DNA from: M3007 sp044226205
Lineage (GTDB): Bacteria; Bacteroidota; Bacteroidia; Chitinophagales; Saprospiraceae
Assembly (NCBI GenBank): GCA_044226205.1
Contig: JBGAHL010000021.1
Span: forward strand, 1-64,000
Direction of reading: 5' to 3'
DNA: 64,000 nt
Shown in pieces: positions 24,867-33,075 of this stretch (its first letter is position 1; every line of letters starts with the position of its first letter). The notes under the pieces were generated by a model. It saw nothing but the letters and a program-made list of their open reading frames with translations, was not told where the DNA came from and made no database searches. Position numbers and translations under genes: made by a program.

Positions 24867-25646
24867 TCAAGCCTCTACTTTCGCATTCACCACTTCTTTC
24901 AAAAATTCGCCAAGGATGTTATTGAACTCTTCCTGCTTTTCCATCATGGGTGCGTGGCCGCATTCGTCGAGGAAATAGAGGCGGGAGTCTTTGATCAGTT
25001 CGTGAAATTTCTCCGCCACGAAAGGCGGTGTCACGATATCCTGTTTGCCCCAGATGAGCAGGGCAGGCACTTTGATATTGTGCAGTTTGTCGCCAAGGTT
25101 GTGGCGGACGGCCGATTTGGCAGTGGCCACGACGCGGATGGCTTTGTTGCGGTCATTGACAATACCGAATACTTCGTCGACCAGTTCCTTGGTCGCCACC
25201 TCGGGGTTGTAGAATGTTTCGGCCGTTTTCTTTTTGATGTAATCGTAGTCGCCCCTTTTGGGGAAAGCCGACCCGAAAGCGCTTTCGAACAAACCCGAAC
25301 TTCCGGTCAGGGTGATCGACGCGATACGCGACGGGTGAGCGAGGAGATACAACAATGCAACGTGACCGCCCAGGGAGTTGCCGACCAGATGCACTTTGTC
25401 ATACTGTTTGTAATTGACAAAACGGGTGACAAACTCCACCAGCCCACTCACCGAGACTTCGAAGATCGGCATTTCATAAATAGGCAAAATAGGCACCACG
25501 ACGTTGTACTCCTTGGAGAAGCGCGTGATGATCCCTTCAAAATTGCTCAATGCTCCGAACAAGCCGTGCAGCAGCAATAGGGTTTCGCCCTCGGCGCCGG
25601 ACTCGATGTAGCGAAAGCCTTGTTCTTCTTTGACCGTTACGTTCAT
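24867..25646 (-). CDS. Alpha/beta-hydrolase
   Basis: A 259-residue alpha/beta-hydrolase fold enzyme. The oxyanion-hole HGLFG is at residues 27-31. The nucleophile Ser91 is in the elbow GNSLGG, Asp203 is in WGKQDIVTPP and His231 is in ECGHAPMME, giving a complete Ser-Asp-His triad. A cap segment lies around residues 120-170. The closest familiar relatives are meta-cleavage-product hydrolases, haloperoxidase-like esterases and lipases, but the substrate is not predictable. The ATG at 25646 is used because a -33/-7 promoter lies at 25671-25700, within a longer in-frame extension that therefore cannot be translated from this promoter. There is no signal peptide, so it is probably cytoplasmic. Confidence 0.88.
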   Translation of the reverse strand: MNVTVKEEQGFRYIESGAEGETLLLLHGLFGALSNFEGIITRFSKEYNVVVPILPIYEMPIFEVSVSGLVEFVTRFVNYKQYDKVHLVGNSLGGHVALLYLLAHPSRIASITLTGSSGLFESAFGSAFPKRGDYDYIKKKTAETFYNPEVATKELVDEVFGIVNDRNKAIRVVATAKSAVRHNLGDKLHNIKVPALLIWGKQDIVTPPFVAEKFHELIKDSRLYFLDECGHAPMMEKQEEFNNILGEFLKEVVNAKVEA

Positions 25647-25670
25647 TCGTGCTAATTCTATTGATTTGGG

Positions 25671-25700
25671 CAAAAATAGACAAAACTTCCGTAGCGCCAA
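25671..25700 (-). promoter_or_regulatory. Promoter of the alpha/beta-hydrolase gene
   Basis: On the minus strand, TTG (25700-25698), a 19-bp spacer and TATTTTTG (25678-25671), an exact TAnnTTTG box. The leader to the ATG at 25646 would be about 18 nt. Confidence 0.7.
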
Positions 25701-25798
25701 CTCTAAGCCGCCTGTTGCACCGCCCTCCTGATCGGTGAAAAATAGTCTGGACTATTTCCAATCATTCCGAAATGCGCGTTCAAGCCCCTATGGCAAAC

Positions 25799-26884
25799 TC
25801 AGGCTCCCGATTTGCGCCCTGCTCCGCTGTACACCACAAACAACAATACGCCGAACAAAACGACCGCCCCGGCCTGGTGCAGTACGCCCAGCGCAACAGG
25901 TATGTGTGCGATGCAATTGATCAGGGTAAAAATGCCGAGCAGTATTTGTACGGCAAGCGCGGCAAGCAGCGCTCCGAGGCCCGTTCGCAACACCCCGGAA
26001 ATCGGAAGCCTCCGCAAGTGCCAGAAATAATACAGGATCAGGCCGCTTAACAAATAAGCGGTGTTGCGGTGCAACACCTGAACCAGGGCCGGCGTGAAAG
26101 GATCCGTATCGTAGTCGATAAAACTGTTGAGCGTCCATTTGCTGCCATCGAACAACAAGGCGGGAATAAAACTGCCCTGCATGTCGGGCCAGGTCGGAAA
26201 GAACAGACCGGCTTTGGTGCCCGACATCATGGCGCCCAGCGCGATCTGCAAAAAAGCGACGCTCACCATGATCCAACCGAAGCGTTGCCAGCGTGGTTCG
26301 AGGCGATCGGCCGGTTGCGGCATCCGCGCGATGAAGTAGGTCCAGAGCAAATACCCGAAAATAATGATGCCCATGCTCAGGTGCAGGGTCAGGTTGTAGG
26401 CATTGACCCAGGGGCGTTTGGTCAGGCCGCTGGCCACCATGATCCAGCCGAAAAACCCTTCGAGGCCGGCCAGCAACACAACCATCCCCAAACGGCGCCG
26501 AAGAACCGGGGACAACATACCTTTCCACCAAAACCAGGCAAACGGGAACACAAAAACAAAAAACATCAGGCGCGCCCAAAGCCGGTGAAAGTATTCCCAG
26601 AAATAAATGAATTTGAACTCGCCCAGCGACATGCCTTTATTGATCTTGTGGTACTGCGGCGTTTGCTGGTACAAATTAAAGGCCTCTTCCCAGTCGGCCT
26701 GCGACAAGGGCGGTATGGTCCCGGTCACCACTTCCCAGCGGGTGATGCTCAGCCCGCTCCCCGTAAGACGCGTAACGCCGCCGATGAAGATTTGAAAAAA
26801 AACCATGACCAGCCCCGTGAGCAGCCAGATACGGACAAGTCGGGGGGCTTGTTGTAAAGAGGAAAATTGTTGAGTGGACGACAT
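25799..26884 (-). CDS. ctaA: Heme A synthase (COX15/CtaA family)
   Basis: A 361-residue inner-membrane protein with about eight transmembrane segments that oxidises the methyl group of heme O to make heme A for aa3-type cytochrome oxidase. Visible family features are GGVTRLTGSGLSITRWEVVTG in the first TM region (residues about 34-55) and WEYFHRLWARL near residue 96, which carries a heme-ligand His. ASGLTKRPWVNAYNLTLHLS near 155-175 holds another, and VQVLHRNTAYLLSG and VLHQAGAVVLF near the C-terminus hold the second His pair. All are consistent with the duplicated four-helix COX15 fold. It is transcribed away from the putative replication origin. The oxidase genes themselves are not in this window. 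Confidence 0.93.
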   Translation of the reverse strand: MSSTQQFSSLQQAPRLVRIWLLTGLVMVFFQIFIGGVTRLTGSGLSITRWEVVTGTIPPLSQADWEEAFNLYQQTPQYHKINKGMSLGEFKFIYFWEYFHRLWARLMFFVFVFPFAWFWWKGMLSPVLRRRLGMVVLLAGLEGFFGWIMVASGLTKRPWVNAYNLTLHLSMGIIIFGYLLWTYFIARMPQPADRLEPRWQRFGWIMVSVAFLQIALGAMMSGTKAGLFFPTWPDMQGSFIPALLFDGSKWTLNSFIDYDTDPFTPALVQVLHRNTAYLLSGLILYYFWHLRRLPISGVLRTGLGALLAALAVQILLGIFTLINCIAHIPVALGVLHQAGAVVLFGVLLFVVYSGAGRKSGA

Positions 26885-26922
26885 AGACAGGAGCGCCGCT
26901 TTGCCGCGGCAGAATTTTAAAA

Positions 26923-26930
26923 CAAAAGTA
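26923..26930 (-). promoter_or_regulatory. -7 box of the heme A synthase gene
   Basis: TACTTTTG on the minus strand, an exact TAnnTTTG match, 39 bp upstream of the start codon. No clear -33 TTTG is seen at the right distance. Confidence 0.5.
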
Positions 26931-26959
26931 GAACCCTTCCGTTGCTACCTTATCCTCTT

Positions 26960-27402
26960 TCCCTGATACTATTTGATAATTTTAAAGAGTTTAAATTTCA
27001 AATCCATCTCCATCATTAGGGCTGTTAGCTTGTGAGTAACGTTGTAACTCATTGAACACCCCGTTTTATGCCGATGAGTTACCAGCTTTATCCACATACC
27101 GGCCGGAAAAACGAGTCTGTTGTACAGCGGGTTACGGCGTTTTGCACAGCCTTGTGGGAAAAAAATCGAATTACCCCCCTTTTTGCATCAACAAGCCTGT
27201 TAGCTGTGAAGTGTCGTGTGTAAAAGCCCCCTTTTTAAACAGGGTATCCGGGGCAAAGGGCCAAAACGGTGGATTTTCGGTGGCCGGTGTTGGCCAATGT
27301 TAAGCCAGCGTAAAGTTCTCCACAGTCTTTTCCGTAAACGGGTAAAATGAAGGGGCCTGCAAATGAGCGAGTTATAAAAGGCGATCTTTTACCTGTGGAT
27401 AA
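26960..27402. other. oriC: Putative chromosomal replication origin (DnaA-box cluster)
   Basis: The 690-bp interval between the divergent ctaA and SRAP genes (26885-27574) has no convincing gene. It contains two perfect DnaA boxes TTATCCACA at 27088-27096 (+) and 27394-27402 (-). Two boxes fit the relaxed TTWTNCACA: 27140-27148 (+, TTTTGCACA) and 27217-27225 (-, TTTTACACA). Three have one mismatch to it: 27031-27039 (-), 27153-27161 (-) and 27316-27324 (+). AT-rich stretches that could unwind lie at 26965-27005 and 27440-27490. A repeated CTGTTAGCT block occurs before two of the boxes (near 27022 and 27198). Two parS-like sites lie about 4 kb to the left. dnaA is not adjacent, which is usual in many Bacteroidota. 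Confidence 0.7.
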
Positions 27403-27574
27403 CTGTTTGAAACAAAAAGCTTTCAGATGCGAACAAGGTTAACTTGCTGATTACATGCTTTTTAGATAATTTGCTCCAAATTTCAACCCTGCAAAACCGC
27501 ACTGCACCAAATTATCACCTGAAAAAACACCCAACAAAAACCGACCTGCTCACCAAATTCCTGCCGACTACACC

Positions 27575-28255
27575 ATGTGCGGACGATATTCTTTCGTGCC
27601 TTCCCAAAAACAGATCGATACCCAGTTGTCGGACCTTGAACGGCCGGCCGAATTCAAACTGAGTTTCAACATCGCACCCACCCAACCAGCTTTCGTGGTG
27701 ACCGACGAACAACCCGGCCTGCTGCAAGCCATGACCTGGGGGCTGGTGCCGCACTGGAGCCCCGACGGCGCCAATGGCGGACGCCTGATCAATGCCCGGG
27801 CGGAAGGCATCGAAAGCAAGCCGTCGTTTCGCGAGCCGATCCGTCGGCGACACTGTCTGGTGTGGGCCGACAGTTTTTATGAATGGCGCCACTTGCCCGG
27901 CCGGCGCAAAATCCCCTACCGAATTTTGCCGGCCGACGGCAGCCTGCTTTGTTTCGCCGGCATTTGGGACGAATGGCGGCAGGGCGGAAAAACCTTGCGA
28001 ACGTTTTCGATCATCACCACGACGCCCAATCGCGAGCTGGCCGGCTTGCACGACCGCATGCCCGTGCTTTTGCCCGACCCCGTCGCCCGTCGCCAGTGGC
28101 TCTCGCCGCAGCCGCTCGAAGCAACGCTCGCCATGTTGCATCCGCCGGCCGACGATTATCTCCGGCTTTACCCCGTCTCCGAGCGCGTCAACTCGCCGGC
28201 CAACGACGGCCCCGATCTGCACGAAGAAACCCGGGAGGAGCCGACTCTTTTCTGA
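27575..28255 (+). CDS. SRAP-domain DNA-protein crosslink protein (YedK/HMCES family)
   Basis: A 226-residue protein of the SRAP family, which caps abasic sites in single-stranded DNA by a thiazolidine crosslink through Cys2 and so protects replication forks. The catalytic residues are all visible: Cys2 in MCGRYSF (exposed after Met removal), Asn73 in LINARAEG, Glu103 in SFYEWR and His159 in GLHDRMPV. The length matches family members. The start is fixed by the requirement for Cys2. It is the first gene to the right of the DnaA-box cluster. A 46-80 bp gap separates it from the flippase gene, depending on that gene's start, so cotranscription is possible but functionally unexpected. Confidence 0.95.
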   Translation: MCGRYSFVPSQKQIDTQLSDLERPAEFKLSFNIAPTQPAFVVTDEQPGLLQAMTWGLVPHWSPDGANGGRLINARAEGIESKPSFREPIRRRHCLVWADSFYEWRHLPGRRKIPYRILPADGSLLCFAGIWDEWRQGGKTLRTFSIITTTPNRELAGLHDRMPVLLPDPVARRQWLSPQPLEATLAMLHPPADDYLRLYPVSERVNSPANDGPDLHEETREEPTLF

Positions 28256-28334
28256 ACGGTCCTGAAAAACGTTTTGGACGGGCAGCGCAAGGGCGCAGAC
28301 TTTGTTTCACCTTTGCCGCCTCAACTACTGCCTT

Positions 28335-29801
28335 TTGAACAGGGAATTTCTGCTCAACATTCTTTTCCTCGTCTTTATCAACCTGCTGATAAAGCCCTTC
28401 TTCATTTTCGGGATCGACCTGGGCGTACAAAACCGGGCGCCCGAAGGCGATTACGGTTTGTATTTCACCCTGTTCAATTTTACCTACCTGTTTCAGATCC
28501 TGAGCGATTTCGGGGTGCAAAATTTTAACAACCGGCAAGTGAGCCAGCACCCGAAACTGTTGGGCAAATATTTTCCCAACTTCCTGGCCATCAAGGTCGT
28601 GTTGAGCATCGTTTACGTCGCTTTTTCCCTGCTGGCGGCGGTGGTGTCGCAATACGACGCCCGGGCCATCAAACTCTTGCTCATCCTGCTGTTCAACCAG
28701 GTTTTGGTGCAATACATCCTCTTTTTGCGCTCCAACGTGTCGGGGCTCGGCTTTTATCGAATCGACAGCCTGCTGTCGTCGCTCGATAAATTTTTGATGC
28801 TCATCACCTGCGGACTGGCGTTGTGGGCGCCGCCCTTGCAGCCGTTTTTTTCGGTCGAGCTTTTTGCGCTGGCCCAAACTGCCGCCTTGCTGCTCACGAC
28901 CCTGATCGTGTGGTTTGTCTTGCGGTTCAAGGCCGGCAACCTTCGGCTGCGCCCTTCCTGGTCGGAGAATCGCGGTATGGGGATGCTGACGATGGTTTTT
29001 TTATTCAAAAAAAGTTTCCCCTACGCGCTGGTCATTCTGCTCATGACGGCTTACACCCGTCTCGATGCGGTGTTGCTCGAACGCCTGAAAGGAGTCGTGC
29101 ATGCCGACGTGTACGCAGGCGCCTACCGCTTGCTCGATGCGGCCAATATGTTCGGTTTTCTTTTTGCATCGCTGCTGCTGCCGATGTTTGCCCGTATGCT
29201 GTGGCGGCGGGAGCCGGTCAGGCCGCTGGTTTCGATGAGTTTCAAACTCATCTGGGCCGGCAGCGTGACGCTGGCGTCGGCCGTCTTTTTTGCCCGGCAG
29301 GATTTGGTGGAACTGATGATGCCCGAACGGGCATCGGCCTATCGCTGGGACACGCTCGGCATCCTGATCTGGGCCTTCGTGCCCGTGTGTACGACCTACA
29401 TTTTCAGCACCTTGCTTACGGCCGACGAGCGACTGATGGAAATGAATCGCGTGTTTATCATCGGTCTGGTGCTCGACGTTGCGCTTGATTTCGCGCTCAT
29501 TCCGCGTTGGCAAGCGCAGGGGGCGGCCATCGCCACGGTCAGTACGCAAGCTTTTGTGGCCGTGGGGATGGTGTGGTTATGCAGCCGGGATTTCAGGTTC
29601 CGGCCGAGCCGCCGCGGATTGTTGCAGGTATTGGTTTTTGGGGTTATGGTGCTTGCTGTCGACTGGTTGATTTTTGAAAAAACCGGGTGGCGCTGGCCGG
29701 TGAAATTCGGCGCGGCTTTCGCCACCGGTCTGGGCGGCGTTTTGGGGCTTGGCTTGCTGGACTGGAGGCAGTTGAGGGCGTTTTTAAGGAAAGAGCAATA
29801 A
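28335..29801 (+). CDS. Polysaccharide flippase, MOP/Wzx-like membrane protein
   Basis: A protein of about 488 residues with 12-14 hydrophobic segments, the topology of MOP-superfamily lipid-linked oligosaccharide flippases. It opens with FLLNILFLVFINLLIKPFFI and contains the typical GDYGLYFTLFNFTYLFQILSDFG-type loop (read in pieces) and ARLDAVLLERL-like segments near residue 245. Such proteins move undecaprenyl-linked glycans across the inner membrane. No ATG fits: the frame can begin at TTG 28302 or TTG 28335. A weak -7 box CACCTTTG at 28308-28315 would favour 28335. The surface-sugar operon at the far right end of the window is not adjacent, so a shared pathway is only a guess. Confidence 0.8.
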   Translation: MNREFLLNILFLVFINLLIKPFFIFGIDLGVQNRAPEGDYGLYFTLFNFTYLFQILSDFGVQNFNNRQVSQHPKLLGKYFPNFLAIKVVLSIVYVAFSLLAAVVSQYDARAIKLLLILLFNQVLVQYILFLRSNVSGLGFYRIDSLLSSLDKFLMLITCGLALWAPPLQPFFSVELFALAQTAALLLTTLIVWFVLRFKAGNLRLRPSWSENRGMGMLTMVFLFKKSFPYALVILLMTAYTRLDAVLLERLKGVVHADVYAGAYRLLDAANMFGFLFASLLLPMFARMLWRREPVRPLVSMSFKLIWAGSVTLASAVFFARQDLVELMMPERASAYRWDTLGILIWAFVPVCTTYIFSTLLTADERLMEMNRVFIIGLVLDVALDFALIPRWQAQGAAIATVSTQAFVAVGMVWLCSRDFRFRPSRRGLLQVLVFGVMVLAVDWLIFEKTGWRWPVKFGAAFATGLGGVLGLGLLDWRQLRAFLRKEQ

Positions 29802-29809
29802 CTGCTTTT

Positions 29810-31108
29810 TTACTGTCCAATAATTGCCGTCCCGCCTTTACTGCTCAGTTTGACACGGATATTGATCGTTTCGTTGGCCGGGTATGAGCCTGGCTTGAAT
29901 ACGATTTCGGCCCCGTCCCAGGCGCCGTAGTAATTCAACACGTCGTGAAGATTATTAAAAGGACGTGCTTCTGTACCTGGTTTGGGAAATGGGACGGGCT
30001 CGCCATGTGGTGGCGTCTCTGGCGCGGAAGGGTCGACGAAGATTTGCCTGTCGTAGTGCTTTAATTTTACCGTATTCGTCTGGACGTAATTGTGGATATA
30101 CAGGAGCACATGCAGTTGACTACTGCCATCGCCCCGATCCCAATACGTCAGGCCTTCCGGCTCATCCCCTCCGTCAAACGAATTATCAAAGGCGTACTGG
30201 AAATAAGGCGGGCAGCAGGTAAACCCACCGTTAAAAGACCGTTGAATTTCCTGCCAGTTATTGGTATTAAATACGTGTAGCCCATCGGTGGGATATTGAT
30301 CCACAAATATCCCGCAACTGACAAAAAGCAACTCGCCGCTGGGAGAGAACTCGCCCCCTTGCATGCTGAATAGTTTAAATGGCTGATTACCAACATTATT
30401 TGTTAAAGGGTATTGATCAACCGGCATCAGCCCATTATGGTTATACGGTTGGTTAAGAATAGTATCCCAGAATATTTGATAGCGAATAATTGTCTCGGTA
30501 TCATCATTGGAGGAATACAGATATCCATTTTTGGGATGTACCGCACACCAACCCACGTCACTCTGACCTGGCAAAAAAGCATAATTGATAAAGGTCAGGT
30601 CATCCGCCCGAAATACGGCAACGGCAGGGGAAAGCGCAGTGTTCGGGATGGGGTGGTGCAAACTATCGAGGAGAGGGCTACTGGTTAAAGGGATGAAAAG
30701 ATAATCAACCCCGTTGTGTCGAAAATTATCCAGATCCCCGGCATGGCCATATCGGTTGACATAAAGGGAATCAACTTCTTCCAGGTGGCGGGTCAAAACA
30801 GCCGGGTTGTTTGAAAAGTCCTGATCCAGGTCTTCTGAACCCGGAATTCTGCTCAATACCCAGGAGCCATCGGGAAATCCCAGGTAGTCTGAACCCAAAG
30901 CCGTGAAATACCAGTTTGAATCGTCGTGGGTTACCCCGTTGGTCAGGTTGTCGTTGTCGCCCCAACTCGGCGTCCCGTTGTCAGGATAATTATTGACGAA
31001 CAAAAACGAGCCTTCATAAGCTTTCAGGCCGGCATTGGGATTTTGCCCACCAGCCGTGTGGAAGAACAGGAACAGCGTTCCAATCAAGCAGCTGAAATAT
31101 GTTTTCAT
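29810..31108 (-). CDS. Secreted propeller-like protein with C-terminal beta-helix segment, function unknown
   Basis: A 432-residue protein. A signal peptide (MKTYFSCLIGTLFLFFHTAGGQ, read in pieces) is followed by a body with repeated segments typical of a beta-propeller, such as GWCAVHPKNGYLYSSNDDTETIIRY (in pieces) near residue 190, GGEFSPSGELLFVSCG near 255 and PEGLTYWDRG near 315. The last 60 residues (AEIVFKPGSYPANETINI, RVKLSSKGGTAIIG) resemble the start of a right-handed parallel beta-helix, as in many secreted Bacteroidota proteins. There is no T9SS sorting tail, and the protein ends abruptly after this segment, so it may be truncated or a stand-alone form. Its DNA looks noticeably more AT-rich than its neighbours. 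No specific function is assigned. Confidence 0.75.
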   Translation of the reverse strand: MKTYFSCLIGTLFLFFHTAGGQNPNAGLKAYEGSFLFVNNYPDNGTPSWGDNDNLTNGVTHDDSNWYFTALGSDYLGFPDGSWVLSRIPGSEDLDQDFSNNPAVLTRHLEEVDSLYVNRYGHAGDLDNFRHNGVDYLFIPLTSSPLLDSLHHPIPNTALSPAVAVFRADDLTFINYAFLPGQSDVGWCAVHPKNGYLYSSNDDTETIIRYQIFWDTILNQPYNHNGLMPVDQYPLTNNVGNQPFKLFSMQGGEFSPSGELLFVSCGIFVDQYPTDGLHVFNTNNWQEIQRSFNGGFTCCPPYFQYAFDNSFDGGDEPEGLTYWDRGDGSSQLHVLLYIHNYVQTNTVKLKHYDRQIFVDPSAPETPPHGEPVPFPKPGTEARPFNNLHDVLNYYGAWDGAEIVFKPGSYPANETINIRVKLSSKGGTAIIGQ

Positions 31109-31125
31109 CTTTTCTTCGGTTGAGG

Positions 31126-32433
31126 TTATTGCATCATGATTTGCATCAATACCAGACCTTCTGCATTCGGGCTGGTCAGGGCTTTTCCAAGCACTGCCCC
31201 AAATGCTTTTCTTCGATTTTTGACCGCCATGGCACAGCCTTGCGTACTGGAGGAAGTGAGCAAATCGCCGGGCTGGACTTTTCCGACCACCCTGACCATC
31301 ACCTTGCCGCCCATCGCAATTTTGGTGTTGCCCTCCAACACGCCGCTCTGCTGCAGACCCAGGCCCGGGTTGACGCCGCCCGCTCCGCTGACAACACCCA
31401 CAACGGTGCGATCGTACGCTTTTGCGCAGCGCCGAACGGCGTTTATTCCGCCGGCAAGATCCATGACGGCCACCTCGCCCGGCATGATCTGTTCTTTGGC
31501 CTGCGACAATTCATACCAGTCGCAGCCGCCTAAAAGGCTTACGCATTTGGCTTCGATCATGCCGTTTACGGACAGTTCATCGCCCTGCACCTTCAAGTCG
31601 CCTTTGACGAAGGCGTCTTCTTTTACCACAAACTGGCGCTTGACCAGAACGGTATCGGCTGTTACCACGAGGTTGTCGGCGATGACCAGCCTGCCATCGA
31701 TGGTCAAATCTCCTCCTACCCGGAGGTCTTGTTCCATGTTGGCATCGTCCTTCACGTCCAATTGATGATTGACGGTCACCAGGTCACTGGTCACGACGAG
31801 GTTGTCGGCTACACGGGTTTCTCCCTTGACCAAAAATTGGCCATCCTTGGTCACCCGCATCCGCTCCGTATTACTCGTTTTGAAGATCAGATCGACAGCG
31901 ACGGTGGTGCCGATAAAATGGCAGGTATCGTTCACGAGGGAATTTCCCTGAAGATTCCAAAAAGGGATTCCCGGGGCATTACAGCCGGGTTTTTCACTGT
32001 TTTCAGAGGGCTGAAGCATTTCGGCGCTCCCCGCGTGAAAGGCATACGGGACCGCCAGCAACCTGCTCGAACCGAGAAATTTGAAATCGTTGCCGCCGCG
32101 CTCGTCGATGGCGGTGCGCAGCCAGATTTCTGCCGTACTCCAGGGAATGGCTGCAAATCGGCCTTCCTGTACGCGGCCTTCTCCGATGACCAGCGAAAAC
32201 GCGCCGCCCGGGTCGGTAGCAAGCCGGTGGGTTTCGACATAAACAACCTTGCCTTCCGGGCCTCCGGCCAATATTTCAACCATCAAACTGATGCTTTGGG
32301 TGCGCAGCGGATTGCCGTTCAAATCATGGGCAAGTGCCTGATAACGCATGCCTTGCGGCACATTTTGAGCTTGCGATACTTGGCTTGCACACAGCCAAAT
32401 GAACAAAGCGAGGTAGAAGTTCAACTTTTTCAT
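31126..32433 (-). CDS. Surface protein with tail-fibre-like repeats
   Basis: A 435-residue secreted protein starting MKKLNFYLALFIWLC with a cleavable signal peptide ending near SQAQ. Residues about 20-145 form the N-terminal beta domain common in Bacteroidota surface proteins (QGMRYQALAHDLNGNPLRTQ, then SSRLLAVPYAFHAGSAEM). The middle is a short-strand repeat region (ADNLVVTSDLVTVNHQLDVK repeated with variation), like a trimeric fibre shaft. The C-terminus (MPGEVAVMDLAGG, then VVGVVSGAGGV, PGDLLTSSSTQGCA) is a conserved beta domain seen in tail-fibre-like proteins. No T9SS tail is seen. The internal ATG at 32433 is chosen because it opens the signal peptide. It probably forms a surface fibre or adhesin. 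It is clustered with two other secreted proteins. Confidence 0.8.
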   Translation of the reverse strand: MKKLNFYLALFIWLCASQVSQAQNVPQGMRYQALAHDLNGNPLRTQSISLMVEILAGGPEGKVVYVETHRLATDPGGAFSLVIGEGRVQEGRFAAIPWSTAEIWLRTAIDERGGNDFKFLGSSRLLAVPYAFHAGSAEMLQPSENSEKPGCNAPGIPFWNLQGNSLVNDTCHFIGTTVAVDLIFKTSNTERMRVTKDGQFLVKGETRVADNLVVTSDLVTVNHQLDVKDDANMEQDLRVGGDLTIDGRLVIADNLVVTADTVLVKRQFVVKEDAFVKGDLKVQGDELSVNGMIEAKCVSLLGGCDWYELSQAKEQIMPGEVAVMDLAGGINAVRRCAKAYDRTVVGVVSGAGGVNPGLGLQQSGVLEGNTKIAMGGKVMVRVVGKVQPGDLLTSSSTQGCAMAVKNRRKAFGAVLGKALTSPNAEGLVLMQIMMQ

Positions 32434-32492
32434 GCGGGATACTTTTTTTGTGATGCGGGGAAATTCAAGTTGTTTTTTGATGGATGGACCGC

Positions 32493-33005
32493 TCATTGTT
32501 TGACGAGCTTCAAGGTGTATTGCCAACCGCTCTCGTCGGTCAGGGTGAGGTAGTACCATGCCGGGGGCAACGACTGGAGATCGAGCACCGCCGGGTTTTT
32601 ATTCAATGAAGTGGAAAGCAGTACCTGGCCGAAGGCGTTGCGTACCGTTGCGGATACGGACCCTTTCCACGGCGCATCCGACTGAATGCTCAACCGGGAT
32701 GCGACCGGGTTTGGATAAATTTTGATGGCGGGGGAATCGCCCGGGCGGTCTTCGACCTCGACGTAATTGAACGGACAGGCATACTCGCCCGCGGGCCCGG
32801 CTTGTTGAAAGCCTTCGGCTACGACAAGGGTACATTCCGGCGTATAAGCCGCGGAGGTGACGACTTCCCCCAGCGACCAGTTGATCCTGACGCTGGAAGT
32901 GGAGTCTGTATTTCCCGCGCTTGCAACCAGATGTAGCGCCGACTGCGCGAAAAAACCGGTGCAGACAAGTTGTAAAAGGGCAAAAAGTGAAAGTGTTTTC
33001 AGCAT
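32493..33005 (-). CDS. Small T9SS-sorted secreted protein
   Basis: A 170-residue protein. A signal peptide (MLKTLSLFALLQLVCTGFFAQ, read in pieces) is followed by a short domain of about 70 residues with the pattern SVRINWSLGEVVTSAAYTPE. This N-terminal pattern (W-S-I/L-G-E) recurs in small Bacteroidota surface proteins. The C-terminal 75 residues (IKIYPNPVASRLSIQSD, then VRNAFGQVLL, and YTLKLVKQ at the end) form a T9SS type A sorting domain. It lies 59 bp upstream of the fibre-like protein in the same orientation, so the two are likely expressed together. Its function is unknown. Confidence 0.82.
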   Translation of the reverse strand: MLKTLSLFALLQLVCTGFFAQSALHLVASAGNTDSTSSVRINWSLGEVVTSAAYTPECTLVVAEGFQQAGPAGEYACPFNYVEVEDRPGDSPAIKIYPNPVASRLSIQSDAPWKGSVSATVRNAFGQVLLSTSLNKNPAVLDLQSLPPAWYYLTLTDESGWQYTLKLVKQ

Positions 33006-33075
33006 GGCAGCAATTGCTTGAAGCAGTTAAATACTGCCGCAATATCACTGCTGAACCTGCCCGTGCTGCTTACGT

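Noticed and set aside
27052..27303. 83-codon open frame in the DnaA-box region
   Set aside because: No coding character, and it runs through four DnaA-type boxes; the interval reads as non-coding.
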